From Nostoc sp. JL34 (lineage in GTDB: Bacteria > Cyanobacteriota > Cyanobacteriia > Cyanobacteriales > Nostocaceae), in NCBI RefSeq assembly GCF_017114945.1, contig NZ_JABXKQ010000150.1, positions 1 to 64,000 on the forward strand: 64,000 nt of DNA, read 5' to 3'. The notes under the pieces are model-generated. The model was given only the letters and a program-made list of their open reading frames with translations. It had not been told where the DNA came from and searched no databases. Below are positions 17,228-26,622 of this stretch, piece by piece; the first letter of the stretch is position 1, and the number at the start of each line of letters is the position of its first letter. Made by a program: the position numbers and the translations under genes.

Positions 17228-18823
17228 ATGGCTAATACAGGTGTAATTCGTCAGCAAGGGCAAAATCCTGCTTTACCACCAGAGCGTGTACCGCTAAGAA
17301 CCTGGATTGGTGTATTAGCCAGTATGCTTGGTGCATTTATGGCGGTATTAGATATTCAAATCACTAATGCTTCGCTGCAAGATATTCAAGCAAGTTTAGG
17401 AGCAACTCTCGAAGAAGGTTCTTGGATTTCTACGGCGTATCTAGTAGCAGAAATCGTGGTAATTCCTCTAACAGGATGGTTATCACGAGTATTTTCTTTG
17501 CAGCGTTATTTATTAGTCAATACTGCACTCTTTATTTTCTTTTCTATTTGCTGTGGTTGGGCATGGGATCTTAATTCCATGATTTTCTTTCGCGCCTTGC
17601 AAGGTTTTAGCGGAGGAGTTTTAATTCCCACTGCTATGACAGTTGTCTTAACAACTTTACCCCAATCAAAACAATCAGTTGGGTTAGCGGCATTTGGGTT
17701 TAGTGCAGTTTTTGCACCTTCAATTGGGCCAACATTAGGAGGTTGGTTAACCGAAAATTTTGGTTGGGAATACAACTTTTATATAAATGTAATTCCAGGG
17801 GCATTAATGCTGGCTGGTGTTTGGTACGGAATTAAGCAAGAAAAACCCCAAATTAATTTACTCAAACAAGGTGACTGGTGGGGAATTATTGCAATGGCTA
17901 TTGGCTTAGGTTCCCTGCAAGTTGTTTTAGAAGAAGGTAGCCGCAAAGATTGGTTTGGTTCAGCTTTGATTGTGCGTTTAAGTGCGATCGCAGTAATTTT
18001 TTTGGCGATATTTTTCTTTATAGAATTAACTCGGAAGCAACCATTTATTAATTTACGGCTTTTGTCTAGGCGAAACTTTGGTTTAGCCAGTATTGTCAAT
18101 GTGTCGTTGGGAGTAGGATTGTATGGTTCAATTTATATTTTACCGTTGTATCTCGCTCAAATTCAACAATACAATGCTCTGCAAATTGGTGAAGTATTAA
18201 TTTGGGCTGGTATTCCCCAACTGTTTATTATTCCCCTCATACCAAAATTAATGCAACGCATTGATGTGCGTTTCATGGTAGCTTTTGGTGTGACTTTGTT
18301 TTCCATCAGCGCATTTATGAATTCTGGAATGACTAATGAAACAGGGTTAGATCAATTACGCTGGTCGCAATTTGTGCGCGCAATGGGACAACCCCTAATT
18401 ATGGTGCCGCTTAGTTCTATTGCTACTGCTGGTTTGAGTCCGAAAGAAGCAGGTTCGGCAAGTGGTTTATTTAATATGATGCGGAATCTGGGCGGTTCTA
18501 TCGGAATTGCTTCTTTAGCGACTTTATTAGCAAATAGAGAGCAATTTCACTCGAATAGATTGGGTGATGGAGTATCTTTATATAACCCAGAAACTCAACA
18601 GCGAATTGACCAGATGACACAGTATTTTGTCAGTAAAGGAGCAGATTTAAGTACAGCCCAAAATCAGGCGATCGCATCTATATCCAATATAGTCCGCAGA
18701 GAAGCATTTGTAATGGCTTTTAACGATTGTTTCTACTTTATTGGTATCGCCTTATTACTCAGTGGAATTGCTATTTTATTCCTCAAAAAGGTGAAGCCAA
18801 CTGGTGGGGCTGTTGCTCATTAG
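17228..18823 (+). CDS. EmrB/QacA-type MFS drug transporter (DHA2, 14 TM)
   Basis: A 531-aa protein with 14 predicted helices. The DHA2 signature VLDIQITNASLQDIQ is in helix 1, followed by the antiporter motif region. EmrB-type pumps form a tripartite system with an HlyD-type adaptor (the gene at 13913) and a TolC-type channel to expel hydrophobic drugs by proton antiport. The start ATG follows aactggaacaaagtt, a weak ribosome-binding site. The gene order marR - emrA - MFS - emrB supports a MarR-controlled efflux locus. Confidence 0.93.
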   Translation: MANTGVIRQQGQNPALPPERVPLRTWIGVLASMLGAFMAVLDIQITNASLQDIQASLGATLEEGSWISTAYLVAEIVVIPLTGWLSRVFSLQRYLLVNTALFIFFSICCGWAWDLNSMIFFRALQGFSGGVLIPTAMTVVLTTLPQSKQSVGLAAFGFSAVFAPSIGPTLGGWLTENFGWEYNFYINVIPGALMLAGVWYGIKQEKPQINLLKQGDWWGIIAMAIGLGSLQVVLEEGSRKDWFGSALIVRLSAIAVIFLAIFFFIELTRKQPFINLRLLSRRNFGLASIVNVSLGVGLYGSIYILPLYLAQIQQYNALQIGEVLIWAGIPQLFIIPLIPKLMQRIDVRFMVAFGVTLFSISAFMNSGMTNETGLDQLRWSQFVRAMGQPLIMVPLSSIATAGLSPKEAGSASGLFNMMRNLGGSIGIASLATLLANREQFHSNRLGDGVSLYNPETQQRIDQMTQYFVSKGADLSTAQNQAIASISNIVRREAFVMAFNDCFYFIGIALLLSGIAILFLKKVKPTGGAVAH

Positions 18824-18871
18824 ATTTGTTGTATGAGTTAAAATGTTTGATAAAACTACTAAGGTACTAAA

Positions 18872-19474
18872 ATGGTCATTAGCCAAAGTGAGTACTATAT
18901 CTCCCCAGAAGAGTATTTAGAAGGCGAGAAAGTAAGTGAAATTAAACACGAGTATATTGATGGGCAAGTCTATGCAATGGCAGGGGCGAGTGATGCTCAT
19001 GTCACAGTTAGCATGAATGTATTTATGCTGCTGCGAAACCATCTCCGGGGTGGTGGGTGCCGTGTTTATATGTTAGATATGAAAGCACAAATCGAGGCTA
19101 TAAATCGCTATTTTTATCCCGATGTAATGGTTACTTGTGATACACGAGATAAAGAATTTGAATATTTTAAGTGCTATCCTTCCTTAATTGTCGAAGTGCT
19201 TTCTGAGTCAACCGAAGGCTATGACAGAGGCAAGAAATTTGCCAGCTACCGACACTTAGAATCACTACAAGAATATGTGCTAATTTCACCAGATAGAATG
19301 AGTGTAGAATGCTTCCGCCGCAATGCAGATGGACAATGGGTACTTTACCCTTATGAAAAAGGAGAAGAAGTGCATTTAGCTAGCGTTGATTTTCGTTGTG
19401 CGATGCCTACGGCGGGCTACGCCTACGCAGAAATATATGAAGATGTATTATTGGTAGATGAGAATATTTCCTAA
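18872..19474 (+). CDS. Uma2 family endonuclease-like protein (DUF820)
   Basis: A 200-aa member of the very large cyanobacterial Uma2 family with a PD-(D/E)XK nuclease core. Landmarks are EYLEGEKVSEIKHEYIDGQV at the N-terminus, YFYPDVMVTCD near residue 90 and PSLIVEVLSEST near residue 107, which hold the acidic metal-binding residues. Biological roles are not established. Near its end it has read into a dispersed repeat (gcgatgcctacggcgggcta at 19400), giving a C-terminal AMPTAGYAYAEIYE that probably replaces the native sequence. Its stop overlaps that of the convergent Uma2 gene by 4 bp. Confidence 0.88.
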   Translation: MVISQSEYYISPEEYLEGEKVSEIKHEYIDGQVYAMAGASDAHVTVSMNVFMLLRNHLRGGGCRVYMLDMKAQIEAINRYFYPDVMVTCDTRDKEFEYFKCYPSLIVEVLSESTEGYDRGKKFASYRHLESLQEYVLISPDRMSVECFRRNADGQWVLYPYEKGEEVHLASVDFRCAMPTAGYAYAEIYEDVLLVDENIS

Positions 19475-20262
19475 TCCAACATTTCTGGGTCAATTCCTAA
19501 AGCATTGAGTTGTTCAGCAGAGAGCGATCGCAATTTCTCTACAATTGTCTCTCGTTTTTGTCGCTCAACTTCCGCCCTTTGTCGCTCATTCACAGCACGT
19601 TCCTCACCCGTTAGCAGTAAATTTCCTTGTGCATCCCACCAGCGCAACCAAGGTAACTCTGCATTCAGATAAAATCCCTGCCAGATTCCTAACTCTACAC
19701 CCATAGGAGCAATTGGGTAATGTCCCCGTTCATTGGGTTGCATCAGTTGATAAGTATTATCGACTAGGTGATACACTTCAACCTGTGCTTTTGCTACTTC
19801 ATAAATCCCATAATAAGGCACTCGAATTGCCTGCTCATAAACCCAAAACTTACCAACATTTCCACCTTCCCCTTGAGATAGCGGTGTGTTATTTCGTTCT
19901 TCTGAACCATCTCCAGAGACAAATTCAATCACAATTAGGGGTGCAACATACTCCTTCCACAGCACATAAGAACGGCGCATTTTACCGTTAAGTGTCGGTG
20001 GTACATTGGGTACATAAAACCAGTCTGGTGCTTCCGCCCCTTTTTCAGGAGGATCTGTCAATCGCCAGTAGATACCAGAATCTTGTCCAATACAATATTG
20101 ACCATCAGGATAAAGTTCGTCTAAAACAAGTTTAATTGAATCTGTGATTAAAATGCTTTGCGGATGCTCCTGAAGATTTTTCACAAATGTACCATCTGAG
20201 TCTGGTAACTGGGTGTGATCGGGTAAAGTTAATGCCGATAAGGAAGTCATAGTGATAGCCAA
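19471..20262 (-). CDS. Uma2 family endonuclease-like protein with C-terminal coiled coil
   Basis: A 263-aa member of a second Uma2 subfamily. The nuclease-like core has DWFYVPNVPPT near residue 80 and APLIVIEFVSGDG near residue 107. After residue 200 a charged heptad region (ERAVNERQRAEVERQKRE) forms the short coiled coil usual in this subfamily, and the protein ends LSAEQLNALGIDPEMLD. It is convergent with, and overlaps by 4 bp, the unrelated-subfamily Uma2 gene. Function unknown. Confidence 0.88.
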   Translation of the reverse strand: MAITMTSLSALTLPDHTQLPDSDGTFVKNLQEHPQSILITDSIKLVLDELYPDGQYCIGQDSGIYWRLTDPPEKGAEAPDWFYVPNVPPTLNGKMRRSYVLWKEYVAPLIVIEFVSGDGSEERNNTPLSQGEGGNVGKFWVYEQAIRVPYYGIYEVAKAQVEVYHLVDNTYQLMQPNERGHYPIAPMGVELGIWQGFYLNAELPWLRWWDAQGNLLLTGEERAVNERQRAEVERQKRETIVEKLRSLSAEQLNALGIDPEMLD

Positions 20263-20439
20263 GATGTATCTAAATTTTATTGTAGATAGGCAACTTAACT
20301 GTTTGGGATGATTGCATCAGTTACAATGATGAGTTTTTTTAGGAATGCGATCAAAATAACTGGGTATTAACAGTTTACAAAATATTTAATGTGCTATATT
20401 ATACAATATCTCTTGAAATTAAGAATAAGCGATGAAATA

Positions 20440-20574
20440 TAGCGCTTCTCGTTTGTATGCAATACACTTTGACTTCTCTTTTAAAACGAGAGAGGCTTTG
20501 AATCTTACCCCCCAACGCTACAAGGGTTGGGGCTGTTCTTGTTAAATCTGTATTGGACTCAATCGAGAAACGTT
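20440..20574. mobile_element. MITE-like element, about 135 bp, with imperfect TIRs
   Basis: Left end tagcgcttctcgtttg...caatacac matches, in inverse orientation, right end ctgtattg...cgagaaacgtta, at roughly three quarters of about 27 positions. A TA dinucleotide at each outer border would fit an IS630/Tc1-type target. Inside is a perfect 7-bp hairpin, CCCCAAC (20510) against GTTGGGG (20526), which may also terminate transcription. There is no coding sequence. It lies upstream of the DUF262 gene and is the only structure seen in spacer 20263-20641, which is otherwise AT-rich. Confidence 0.6.
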
Positions 20575-20641
20575 ATAGCTATCGACTCTGTTTGAATTAC
20601 GGTCAAAAATTTTTATTCTAAATCAAAGTAGAAAAGATATT

Positions 20642-22438
20642 ATGAGCATTACTCCAAAAGGTACAAGTGTACTAGAGTTATACCGTCTTTATAGAACAGA
20701 AAAGTTAATTGTCAATCGTAGATATCAACGTAAGCTTGTTTGGACAAAAAGTGAAAAAACTCGTCTTATTGAAAGCTTATTACTTAATTATCCTATTCCA
20801 TTAATATTACTGGGAGTGTTTAATGATAGTGATGGAGAAGAGGTATATGAAATAATTGATGGTATGCAAAGACTTAATGCAATATTTAGTTTCATAGAAA
20901 ATGAGTTTTCTGTCCAAGATAAATATTTTGATGTTACCAAACATCCCTTTGCATACGAGTTGAGTCAAGCAAAAGTATTTAAGTCGGTAGATGCTAATAA
21001 ATACGCTTCCTGGGATTCTGATATTTGTGCAAAATTCTTAGAGTATTCCGTTGCAGTAACAATATACAGAGCCAATTTAATTGATGAAATTGAGGATATT
21101 TTCAATCGAATTAATTCAAATGGTAAACATTTATCACCTCAAGAAGTAAGACAAGCTGGAGTCACAACAAAGTTTTCAACTTTGGTTAGGTTTCTTGCCG
21201 CTGAAATTCGTGGGGATGTCTCACGAGAAGAACTTCCTCTCACTGAAATGCCTGAAATTAGTATTGATGCCAAATCTATTGCTCTTGGATATGGAGTTTA
21301 TGCAGAAGATACATTTTGGTGCAATCAAGGAATACTACGTATTTCTGGTCTTCGAGATAGTGAGGATGAACAGTTACTAGCAGATATAATACTTTCTATA
21401 GCATTAGGAGAACCTTTTGCAGCTAGCAAAGAAAACTTTGATGCTTACTATGGAAAAGGCGATAATAATAAATTAGACAAAATAGAATTGGCTATTGCTA
21501 AATATGGAGAAGATAATCTTCAACAAGATATAAAAACAGTTTTATCTCATATAATCAATGCTATTAGTGCTGTTAATCTATCAAAACAAAATAACTTCTT
21601 AAGAAATATTTTAAGTCGTAAATCTGGAGGAAGTAATCCAGTAAAAGAGCCTTTCTATACATTATTTATGTCTTTTTATGAACTTATTATCAAAGAATCT
21701 AAGGAGCCTTTTGAGTACGAAAAAATTTTTGCTGCTGTTCAAAATTTAATAACAAAAATTAAAATGAGTCCTACTGTTAAAACGGAAAATAGAATCGACA
21801 ATATTAATCTTACTAAAGGATTAATTCAAAATTATTTTAAGCATTCTAATAGTCCAACTCGCAGCAGTGGATCATATGCTATTGATTTTGAAAATTACTT
21901 GAGACGCTCAAAAACAGAAGCACCTAATTATGATTTTAAACAGGGACTGTATACTTTAGAAGATAAAAACAGAAGATTTGATGAGCAAAACTTAGAAAAA
22001 ATTATACAAAATATTGCTGCAATAGCAAATTTAGGAAAAGGAAAAAAGGGATATATATTTATTGGTGTTACTGATAAAGAACAAGATACTCAACGCATTG
22101 AAAAGTTGGACAATATTACTGCTCCTCGTTTTTTTACATTTGGTATTGTAGGTTTAGAGCGAGAGGCACGTTTAAAAGATATTAGCCTTGATGATTACAT
22201 TCTTTCTATCAGCAGAAAAATTCGCGATTCAAAATTACCAGAATGGTTAAAAACAGCAGTTAATACAAGTTTAACTCCGCTTACATATATGGAACATACA
22301 GTATTAATGATTGAGATTAAAGCTGGTAATGAGCCTGTATGGTATGGAGACAAGCTTTATATTCGTGATGGACATGAGAAAAAACCACAAGAAGTATCTG
22401 GTGGGCAAACTGCTGCGGTTTACAATCTCTTCAGATGA
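20642..22438 (+). CDS. DUF262 (GmrS-like) - AlbA_2/Schlafen-like fusion, putative defence protein
   Basis: A 598-aa two-domain protein. Residues 1-170 are DUF262: RRYQRKLVW (27-34), the ParB/Srx-like catalytic motif DGMQRL (73-78) and FNRINSNGKHLSPQEVR (154-170). DUF262 occurs in the modification-dependent GmrSD restriction enzymes and many antiphage proteins. Instead of the usual HNH (DUF1524) C-terminus, residues 430-598 form an AlbA_2/Schlafen-like nucleic-acid-binding domain (YDFKQGLY, ANLGKGKKGYIFIGVTD, DKLYIRDG). A role in phage defence is inferred. Base composition is markedly more AT-rich than in flanking genes. It is a solitary gene with a weak ribosome-binding site (aaagata). Confidence 0.85.
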   Translation: MSITPKGTSVLELYRLYRTEKLIVNRRYQRKLVWTKSEKTRLIESLLLNYPIPLILLGVFNDSDGEEVYEIIDGMQRLNAIFSFIENEFSVQDKYFDVTKHPFAYELSQAKVFKSVDANKYASWDSDICAKFLEYSVAVTIYRANLIDEIEDIFNRINSNGKHLSPQEVRQAGVTTKFSTLVRFLAAEIRGDVSREELPLTEMPEISIDAKSIALGYGVYAEDTFWCNQGILRISGLRDSEDEQLLADIILSIALGEPFAASKENFDAYYGKGDNNKLDKIELAIAKYGEDNLQQDIKTVLSHIINAISAVNLSKQNNFLRNILSRKSGGSNPVKEPFYTLFMSFYELIIKESKEPFEYEKIFAAVQNLITKIKMSPTVKTENRIDNINLTKGLIQNYFKHSNSPTRSSGSYAIDFENYLRRSKTEAPNYDFKQGLYTLEDKNRRFDEQNLEKIIQNIAAIANLGKGKKGYIFIGVTDKEQDTQRIEKLDNITAPRFFTFGIVGLEREARLKDISLDDYILSISRKIRDSKLPEWLKTAVNTSLTPLTYMEHTVLMIEIKAGNEPVWYGDKLYIRDGHEKKPQEVSGGQTAAVYNLFR

Positions 22439-22567
22439 AAGCTTCAAACATAAGTGCAATCACACATCATTACTTATCTATTTTCATAATCCATTTTTGG
22501 ATTTTCATTGCAGGACGCAAAGTTTCTTAGAAACGTTTGCGCCTTTGCATGAAATTATTCTTATCCT

Positions 22568-22712
22568 CCTTCCCACAACTTATCCCAGACAAACCTATCC
22601 TTTAATATTGAGTATCGTCACGTGTTTCTTACTGCACGATCAAATTCCGCAGTAATAGACGCATAATACCCGATCGCACTCCTGGCAAAGCATTTTTAAA
22701 GTCGATCGCAGC
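22568..22712 (-). pseudogene. Decayed duplicate of the 3' end of acs
   Basis: Read on the minus strand, the segment encodes FKNALPGVRSG-IMRLLLRNL, matching [21 protein letters not shown] near the C-terminus of the acs gene at 23761-25734. The gap is one lost codon at the regulatory lysine. The alignment continues almost without gaps to the acs stop region (ccttcccacaacttatcc against ccttctcgtaacttatcc), with about 60% identity by eye. It lies downstream of intact acs, on the far side of the TPR gene. The rest of spacer 22439-22750 shows only an imperfect hairpin near 22520. Confidence 0.75.
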
Positions 22713-22750
22713 AACTCTTTTTAACTTTTATCCAGTGAATAATATGACTT

Positions 22751-23431
22751 TCAGGAAACACCAGGCTCATCAGCAGTTTTGATCTCTTTTAAAATTCGTT
22801 CTACTTGGTTAACTTTTTCACCTCTATTTTGTGTTTTGAAAATATTTAAAGCTTTTTCTAAAGAAGATAGCGCCTCATCTTTTTTATTTGTTTGCCACAT
22901 TGCTAGTGCAAAATTAGTCAGTGCCTCGCCATAATTCGGATTAATTTCCAGAGCTTTTTTATATTCAGTAATGGCTTCTTCCCAGCGATTTTGACTTGCA
23001 TAAACCATACCGCTCGCATTGTAGGCTAAAGCATATTTTGGCTGGAGGCGAATGGCTTCTCGATAGGCGCTAATTGCTTCTTCTGATTTTTTTTGCTGAA
23101 AAAGTACGTTTCCTAATTGAAAGTGCCCAAAAGCATCTTCTGGGAATTTTTTAATAAATTGGCGTAAATTTTCTTCTGCACCTTTAAAGTCTCCTTGACT
23201 ATACAGAGTATTAGCTTGTTGGATTAGTTGCGATCGCTCTGGTGTCCCTGTACCTGAAGCTTGTGCTATTTTTTGTGGTTGTCTCTGTGCAGACTGTTCT
23301 GGCGAATGTAAAGAAACTTGTCCAGGAACCGCTAACACTAATGGTGATATTCCCATTCCACTGATAATACTCAGCATCATGCAGCCAATAGGTTGAACAA
23401 ATGCTGATTTGGATTTGCACTTCACCTTCAT
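22751..23431 (-). CDS. Secreted TPR-repeat protein
   Basis: A 226-aa protein. The first 40 residues contain a hydrophobic signal-like stretch (MMLSIISGMGISPLVLAVPG), so export to the periplasm or anchoring is likely. From about residue 70 there are four tetratricopeptide units (for example AYNASGMVYASQNRWEEAI and ALTNFALAMWQTNKKDEAL), which form a protein-binding superhelix. No catalytic domain is present. It lies between acs and a decayed duplicate of the acs 3' end, so it appears to be an inserted cargo gene. Confidence 0.88.
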   Translation of the reverse strand: MKVKCKSKSAFVQPIGCMMLSIISGMGISPLVLAVPGQVSLHSPEQSAQRQPQKIAQASGTGTPERSQLIQQANTLYSQGDFKGAEENLRQFIKKFPEDAFGHFQLGNVLFQQKKSEEAISAYREAIRLQPKYALAYNASGMVYASQNRWEEAITEYKKALEINPNYGEALTNFALAMWQTNKKDEALSSLEKALNIFKTQNRGEKVNQVERILKEIKTADEPGVS

Positions 23432-23530
23432 CGCCCTGAATACCTCAATAATGTTCTAATCTTTATGATAAATTGGCCTGCGTTAGCGCGTAATGCATCA
23501 CAAGACAGACGGTAAGTGCAGCATATATGT

Positions 23531-23721
23531 CATTGGTGTCAATTTTACGTGAAACCCGCTTGGTGACAACGTTTTACCCTCACCCCCAGCCCCTCTCCCA
23601 TCCGTGAGAGGGGAGCTAGAGATTCAATTCCCCTTCTCCCTTGGGAGAAGGGGTTAGGGGATAAGGGCGTGATGTGTAAAACACCTACCCAATATAGTTT
23701 TCGGCTTAAGTTGACACCAAT
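23531..23721. mobile_element. 191-bp MITE-like element with TIRs and 10-bp target duplication
   Basis: The left end cattggtgtcaa and the right end ttgacaccaat are inverted repeats. The identical decamer gcatatatgt flanks the element at 23521-23530 and 23722-23731. The interior holds two GC-rich hairpins (ctctcccatccgtgagaggg and ccttctcccttgggagaagg) of the kind dispersed in Nostoc genomes. There is no coding capacity. It occupies the spacer between acs and the TPR gene; the remaining bases show nothing else. Its TIRs differ from those of the elements at 15445 and 20440, so it belongs to another family. Confidence 0.82.
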
Positions 23722-23760
23722 GCATATATGTGCGTCCCTACTAAGCTCATTTGAAATTAT

Positions 23761-25734
23761 TTACGCGCCTTCTCGTAACTTATCCAATACACTGCGATCT
23801 TCCAATGTCGAAGTATCTCCAGATACCTCTTGTCCGGCAGCTAGATTCCGCAGCAAGCGCCGCATAATCTTACCCGATCGCGTTTTGGGCAAAGAGTCTG
23901 TAAAGCGAATTTCTCCAGGACGTGCGATCGCACCTATTTCTTTGACGACGTGCAGTTTAAGTTCTTTAATCAGTTCCTCACTTCCCTGATAAGTGCCTTC
24001 TAGAGTCACAAAAGCAACTACTTCTTCACCCTTAAGTTCATCTGGTTTACCCACTACTGCCGCTTCTGCAACCGCTGGATGAGAAACTAAAGCTGATTCT
24101 ACTTCCATTGTACCGAGTCGATGCCCTGAGACATTCAGTACATCATCCACACGACCCATTACCCAGAAGTAGCCGTCTTCATCTTGTCTAGCACCATCAC
24201 CAGCAAAGTAAGTATATTTACCATCTTGGGGCGGAATGTGTTCCCAGTAGGTGCGGCGAAAGCGTTCTGGATCGCCGTAGACTGTCCGCATCATTCCTGG
24301 CCACGGATGTCGCACCGCCAGATAACCGCCTTCGTTATTGGGTACGGTGTTTCCTTCCAAATCTACGACATCTGCAATAATTCCGGGGAAGGGAAGAGTT
24401 GCAGAACCGGGTTTGGTGGGAATCGCCCCTGGTAGCGGTGTAATCATGATACCGCCGGTTTCCGTTTGCCACCAAGTATCCACAATTGGACAGCGATCGC
24501 CACCAATAACTTTGTGATACCACATCCAAGCTTCCGGGTTAATTGGTTCGCCAACGGTTCCCAACAAACGCAACGAAGATAAGTTTCGCGCATTCGGATG
24601 GTGTTCACCCATCTTAATAAATGCCCGAATTGCTGTAGGTGCGGTATAAAAAATATTAACGCCGTATTTTTCAATTACATCCCAGAAACAGCCAGGATTA
24701 GAAGCACGGGGCGCACCTTCATACATTATCGTGGTTGCACCATTGGAAAGGGGGCCGTAGACAATGTAGCTATGTCCCGTAATCCAACCTACATCGGCAG
24801 TACACCAATATACATCTGTGTCCTGAAGGTCGAATATCCACTTAGTGGTGATATGGGTATACAGATTATAACCAGCAGTTGTATGCACTACACCCTTCGG
24901 TTTGCCCGTACTGCCAGAAGTGTAAAGGACAAACAGCATATCTTCGCTGTCCATTGCTTCGGCGGGACAATCTGCTGATACACCTTTTTGCAAATCGTGC
25001 CACCAATGATCGCGTCCGCCCAACTGCATATCAGTTTCTTGTCCGGTGCGCTTGACAACTAGGACGTTTTCTATACTGGGAACAGCACCATCAGCTAAGG
25101 CTTTATCTACCTGTTCCTTGAGAGGAACGATCGCATCTTTGCGCCAACCACCATCAGCTGTGATTACCAGTTTAGCTTGAGCATCAATTAAGCGATCGCG
25201 CAAAGCTTCGGCACTAAAACCACCAAATACTACGCTGTGGGGTGCGCCAATTCTCGCACAGGCTAACATTGCGATCGCAGCTTCGGGAATCATCGGCATA
25301 TATATACCGACGCGATCGCCTTTTTGTACGCCTAGTTGCTTCAATACATTAGCGAACTGGCAAACTTCCCGGTGCAGTTGGGCGTAGGTAAGGGTACGGG
25401 AATCACCTGGCTCTCCTTCCCAAATCAGTGCAGCTTTATTTTTGCGCCAGGTAGTGAGATGTCTGTCAAGACAGTTGTAAGAAATATTAATTTTACCACC
25501 AACGAACCACTTAGCAAAAGGTGGTTGCCAGTCTAAAACTGTATCCCATTTTTGGAACCATTCTAATTCTTTTCCAGCCAAATCTGCCCAAAATTGCTGT
25601 GGATCGGCTTTGGCTTGAGCGTAGAGACGCTGATAGTCATCCAGGCTTTTGATATGGGCGTTCTGCGAGAATTCCGAGGTAGGATGAAAAAGGCGGTTCT
25701 CTTGTAGGATTGATTCTATAGTTGGTTGAGACAT
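23761..25734 (-). CDS. acs: Acetate-CoA ligase (acetyl-CoA synthetase)
   Basis: A 657-aa AMP-forming acetyl-CoA synthetase of typical length. It converts acetate, ATP and CoA to acetyl-CoA, AMP and PPi, allowing acetate assimilation. The AMP-binding P-loop [12 protein letters not shown] lies near residue 280. The acetate-pocket region [11 protein letters not shown] is near 420, and the C-terminal [13 protein letters not shown] carries the lysine that is reversibly acetylated in this family. The spacer to the next gene downstream is interrupted by a MITE. A decayed copy of its 3' end is found beyond the TPR gene. Confidence 0.97.
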   Translation of the reverse strand: MSQPTIESILQENRLFHPTSEFSQNAHIKSLDDYQRLYAQAKADPQQFWADLAGKELEWFQKWDTVLDWQPPFAKWFVGGKINISYNCLDRHLTTWRKNKAALIWEGEPGDSRTLTYAQLHREVCQFANVLKQLGVQKGDRVGIYMPMIPEAAIAMLACARIGAPHSVVFGGFSAEALRDRLIDAQAKLVITADGGWRKDAIVPLKEQVDKALADGAVPSIENVLVVKRTGQETDMQLGGRDHWWHDLQKGVSADCPAEAMDSEDMLFVLYTSGSTGKPKGVVHTTAGYNLYTHITTKWIFDLQDTDVYWCTADVGWITGHSYIVYGPLSNGATTIMYEGAPRASNPGCFWDVIEKYGVNIFYTAPTAIRAFIKMGEHHPNARNLSSLRLLGTVGEPINPEAWMWYHKVIGGDRCPIVDTWWQTETGGIMITPLPGAIPTKPGSATLPFPGIIADVVDLEGNTVPNNEGGYLAVRHPWPGMMRTVYGDPERFRRTYWEHIPPQDGKYTYFAGDGARQDEDGYFWVMGRVDDVLNVSGHRLGTMEVESALVSHPAVAEAAVVGKPDELKGEEVVAFVTLEGTYQGSEELIKELKLHVVKEIGAIARPGEIRFTDSLPKTRSGKIMRRLLRNLAAGQEVSGDTSTLEDRSVLDKLREGA

Positions 25735-25966
25735 GATTAGTTATGAGTGCGATCGCTATTGTTACTAAAAACCATTTTTAGCCCAGTTGTGCTAGACAAT
25801 GTTTAGATTTTCGTTAAGCTGGGTAGAAATTGCCGAGTTATTTAGTTTACATTCATTTTCATCTAGCAAAAGCAAGCGATCAAGAAATGTAAAGAGGTTA
25901 CATTGCAACCTATCTACTGCCAATGTTGCAAAATATAAGTAGTCTTGACAAGAAAAACCTGAAATT

Positions 25967-26611
25967 ATGACGCTCACTGTTGAAGCTAGCAGCTTATCTC
26001 TCAACGATGTTCATCGCTTTCTCAAACTAGAAAAGCTTTCCAATGGTTCATTTACAGATTTCTTAAGGCTAGAACCACTCTCTGACTTTGAACAGCAGGA
26101 TTTATTACGAATCAGAAACGACTTTGATCGTTATTTAAGTGCAGGTAAAATTTCTGAAGGGTTGGTTAAATTCTTAACGATCGCACCCTTAATGCGGCTC
26201 TCAGGATTCTACGATGTGCCGATTCGGTTGACAATGGAAGATAGCATTGCGATCGCAGTCGAAGATGAAGACAAAAGAATTACTGGACGGATGGATATTT
26301 TAGCAATCAATAATCCTCAAAGTAATATTGCGCCGCCCTTTTTGGTTGTAGTAATTGAAACTAAAAATAGTGCGATTGAAGTGGGTGAGGGTTTACCTCA
26401 ATTACTTACTTATGCTTTTAAAAGTTTAGATCAACAACCATCAGTTTGGGGTTTGGTAACTAATGGACTGCGTTATCAATTTGTTTATTTAAGACGTGAC
26501 GAGCAGCCAACTTATCAATTAATGCCATTATTAAATCTGAATGAATCTCCCGGTGCAATTCAGTTGTTACAAGTTTTCAAAGCCATCTGCAAGTTACCGA
26601 ATTTTCAGTAA
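25967..26611 (+). CDS. PD-(D/E)XK nuclease-like protein (HsdR N-terminal type)
   Basis: A 214-aa protein whose centre resembles the nuclease lobe of type I restriction HsdR subunits. ITGRMDILAIN (acidic residue), then PPFLVVVIETKNSAIEVGEG (the ExK pair) and LPQLLTYAF, with a following VWGLVTNGLRYQFVYL strand, are visible around residues 105-175. No helicase is attached. Stand-alone members are common in cyanobacteria, and their role (defence or repair) is undefined. The start ATG lies after gaaattATG without a strong ribosome-binding site. Divergent from acs. Confidence 0.75.
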   Translation: MTLTVEASSLSLNDVHRFLKLEKLSNGSFTDFLRLEPLSDFEQQDLLRIRNDFDRYLSAGKISEGLVKFLTIAPLMRLSGFYDVPIRLTMEDSIAIAVEDEDKRITGRMDILAINNPQSNIAPPFLVVVIETKNSAIEVGEGLPQLLTYAFKSLDQQPSVWGLVTNGLRYQFVYLRRDEQPTYQLMPLLNLNESPGAIQLLQVFKAICKLPNFQ

Positions 26612-26622
26612 CATCAACGTAG

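Noticed and set aside
22311-22655. 114-codon + strand frame overlapping the end of the DUF262 gene
   Set aside because: It runs out of frame through the AlbA_2-like coding end and into the acs remnant; no start signal.
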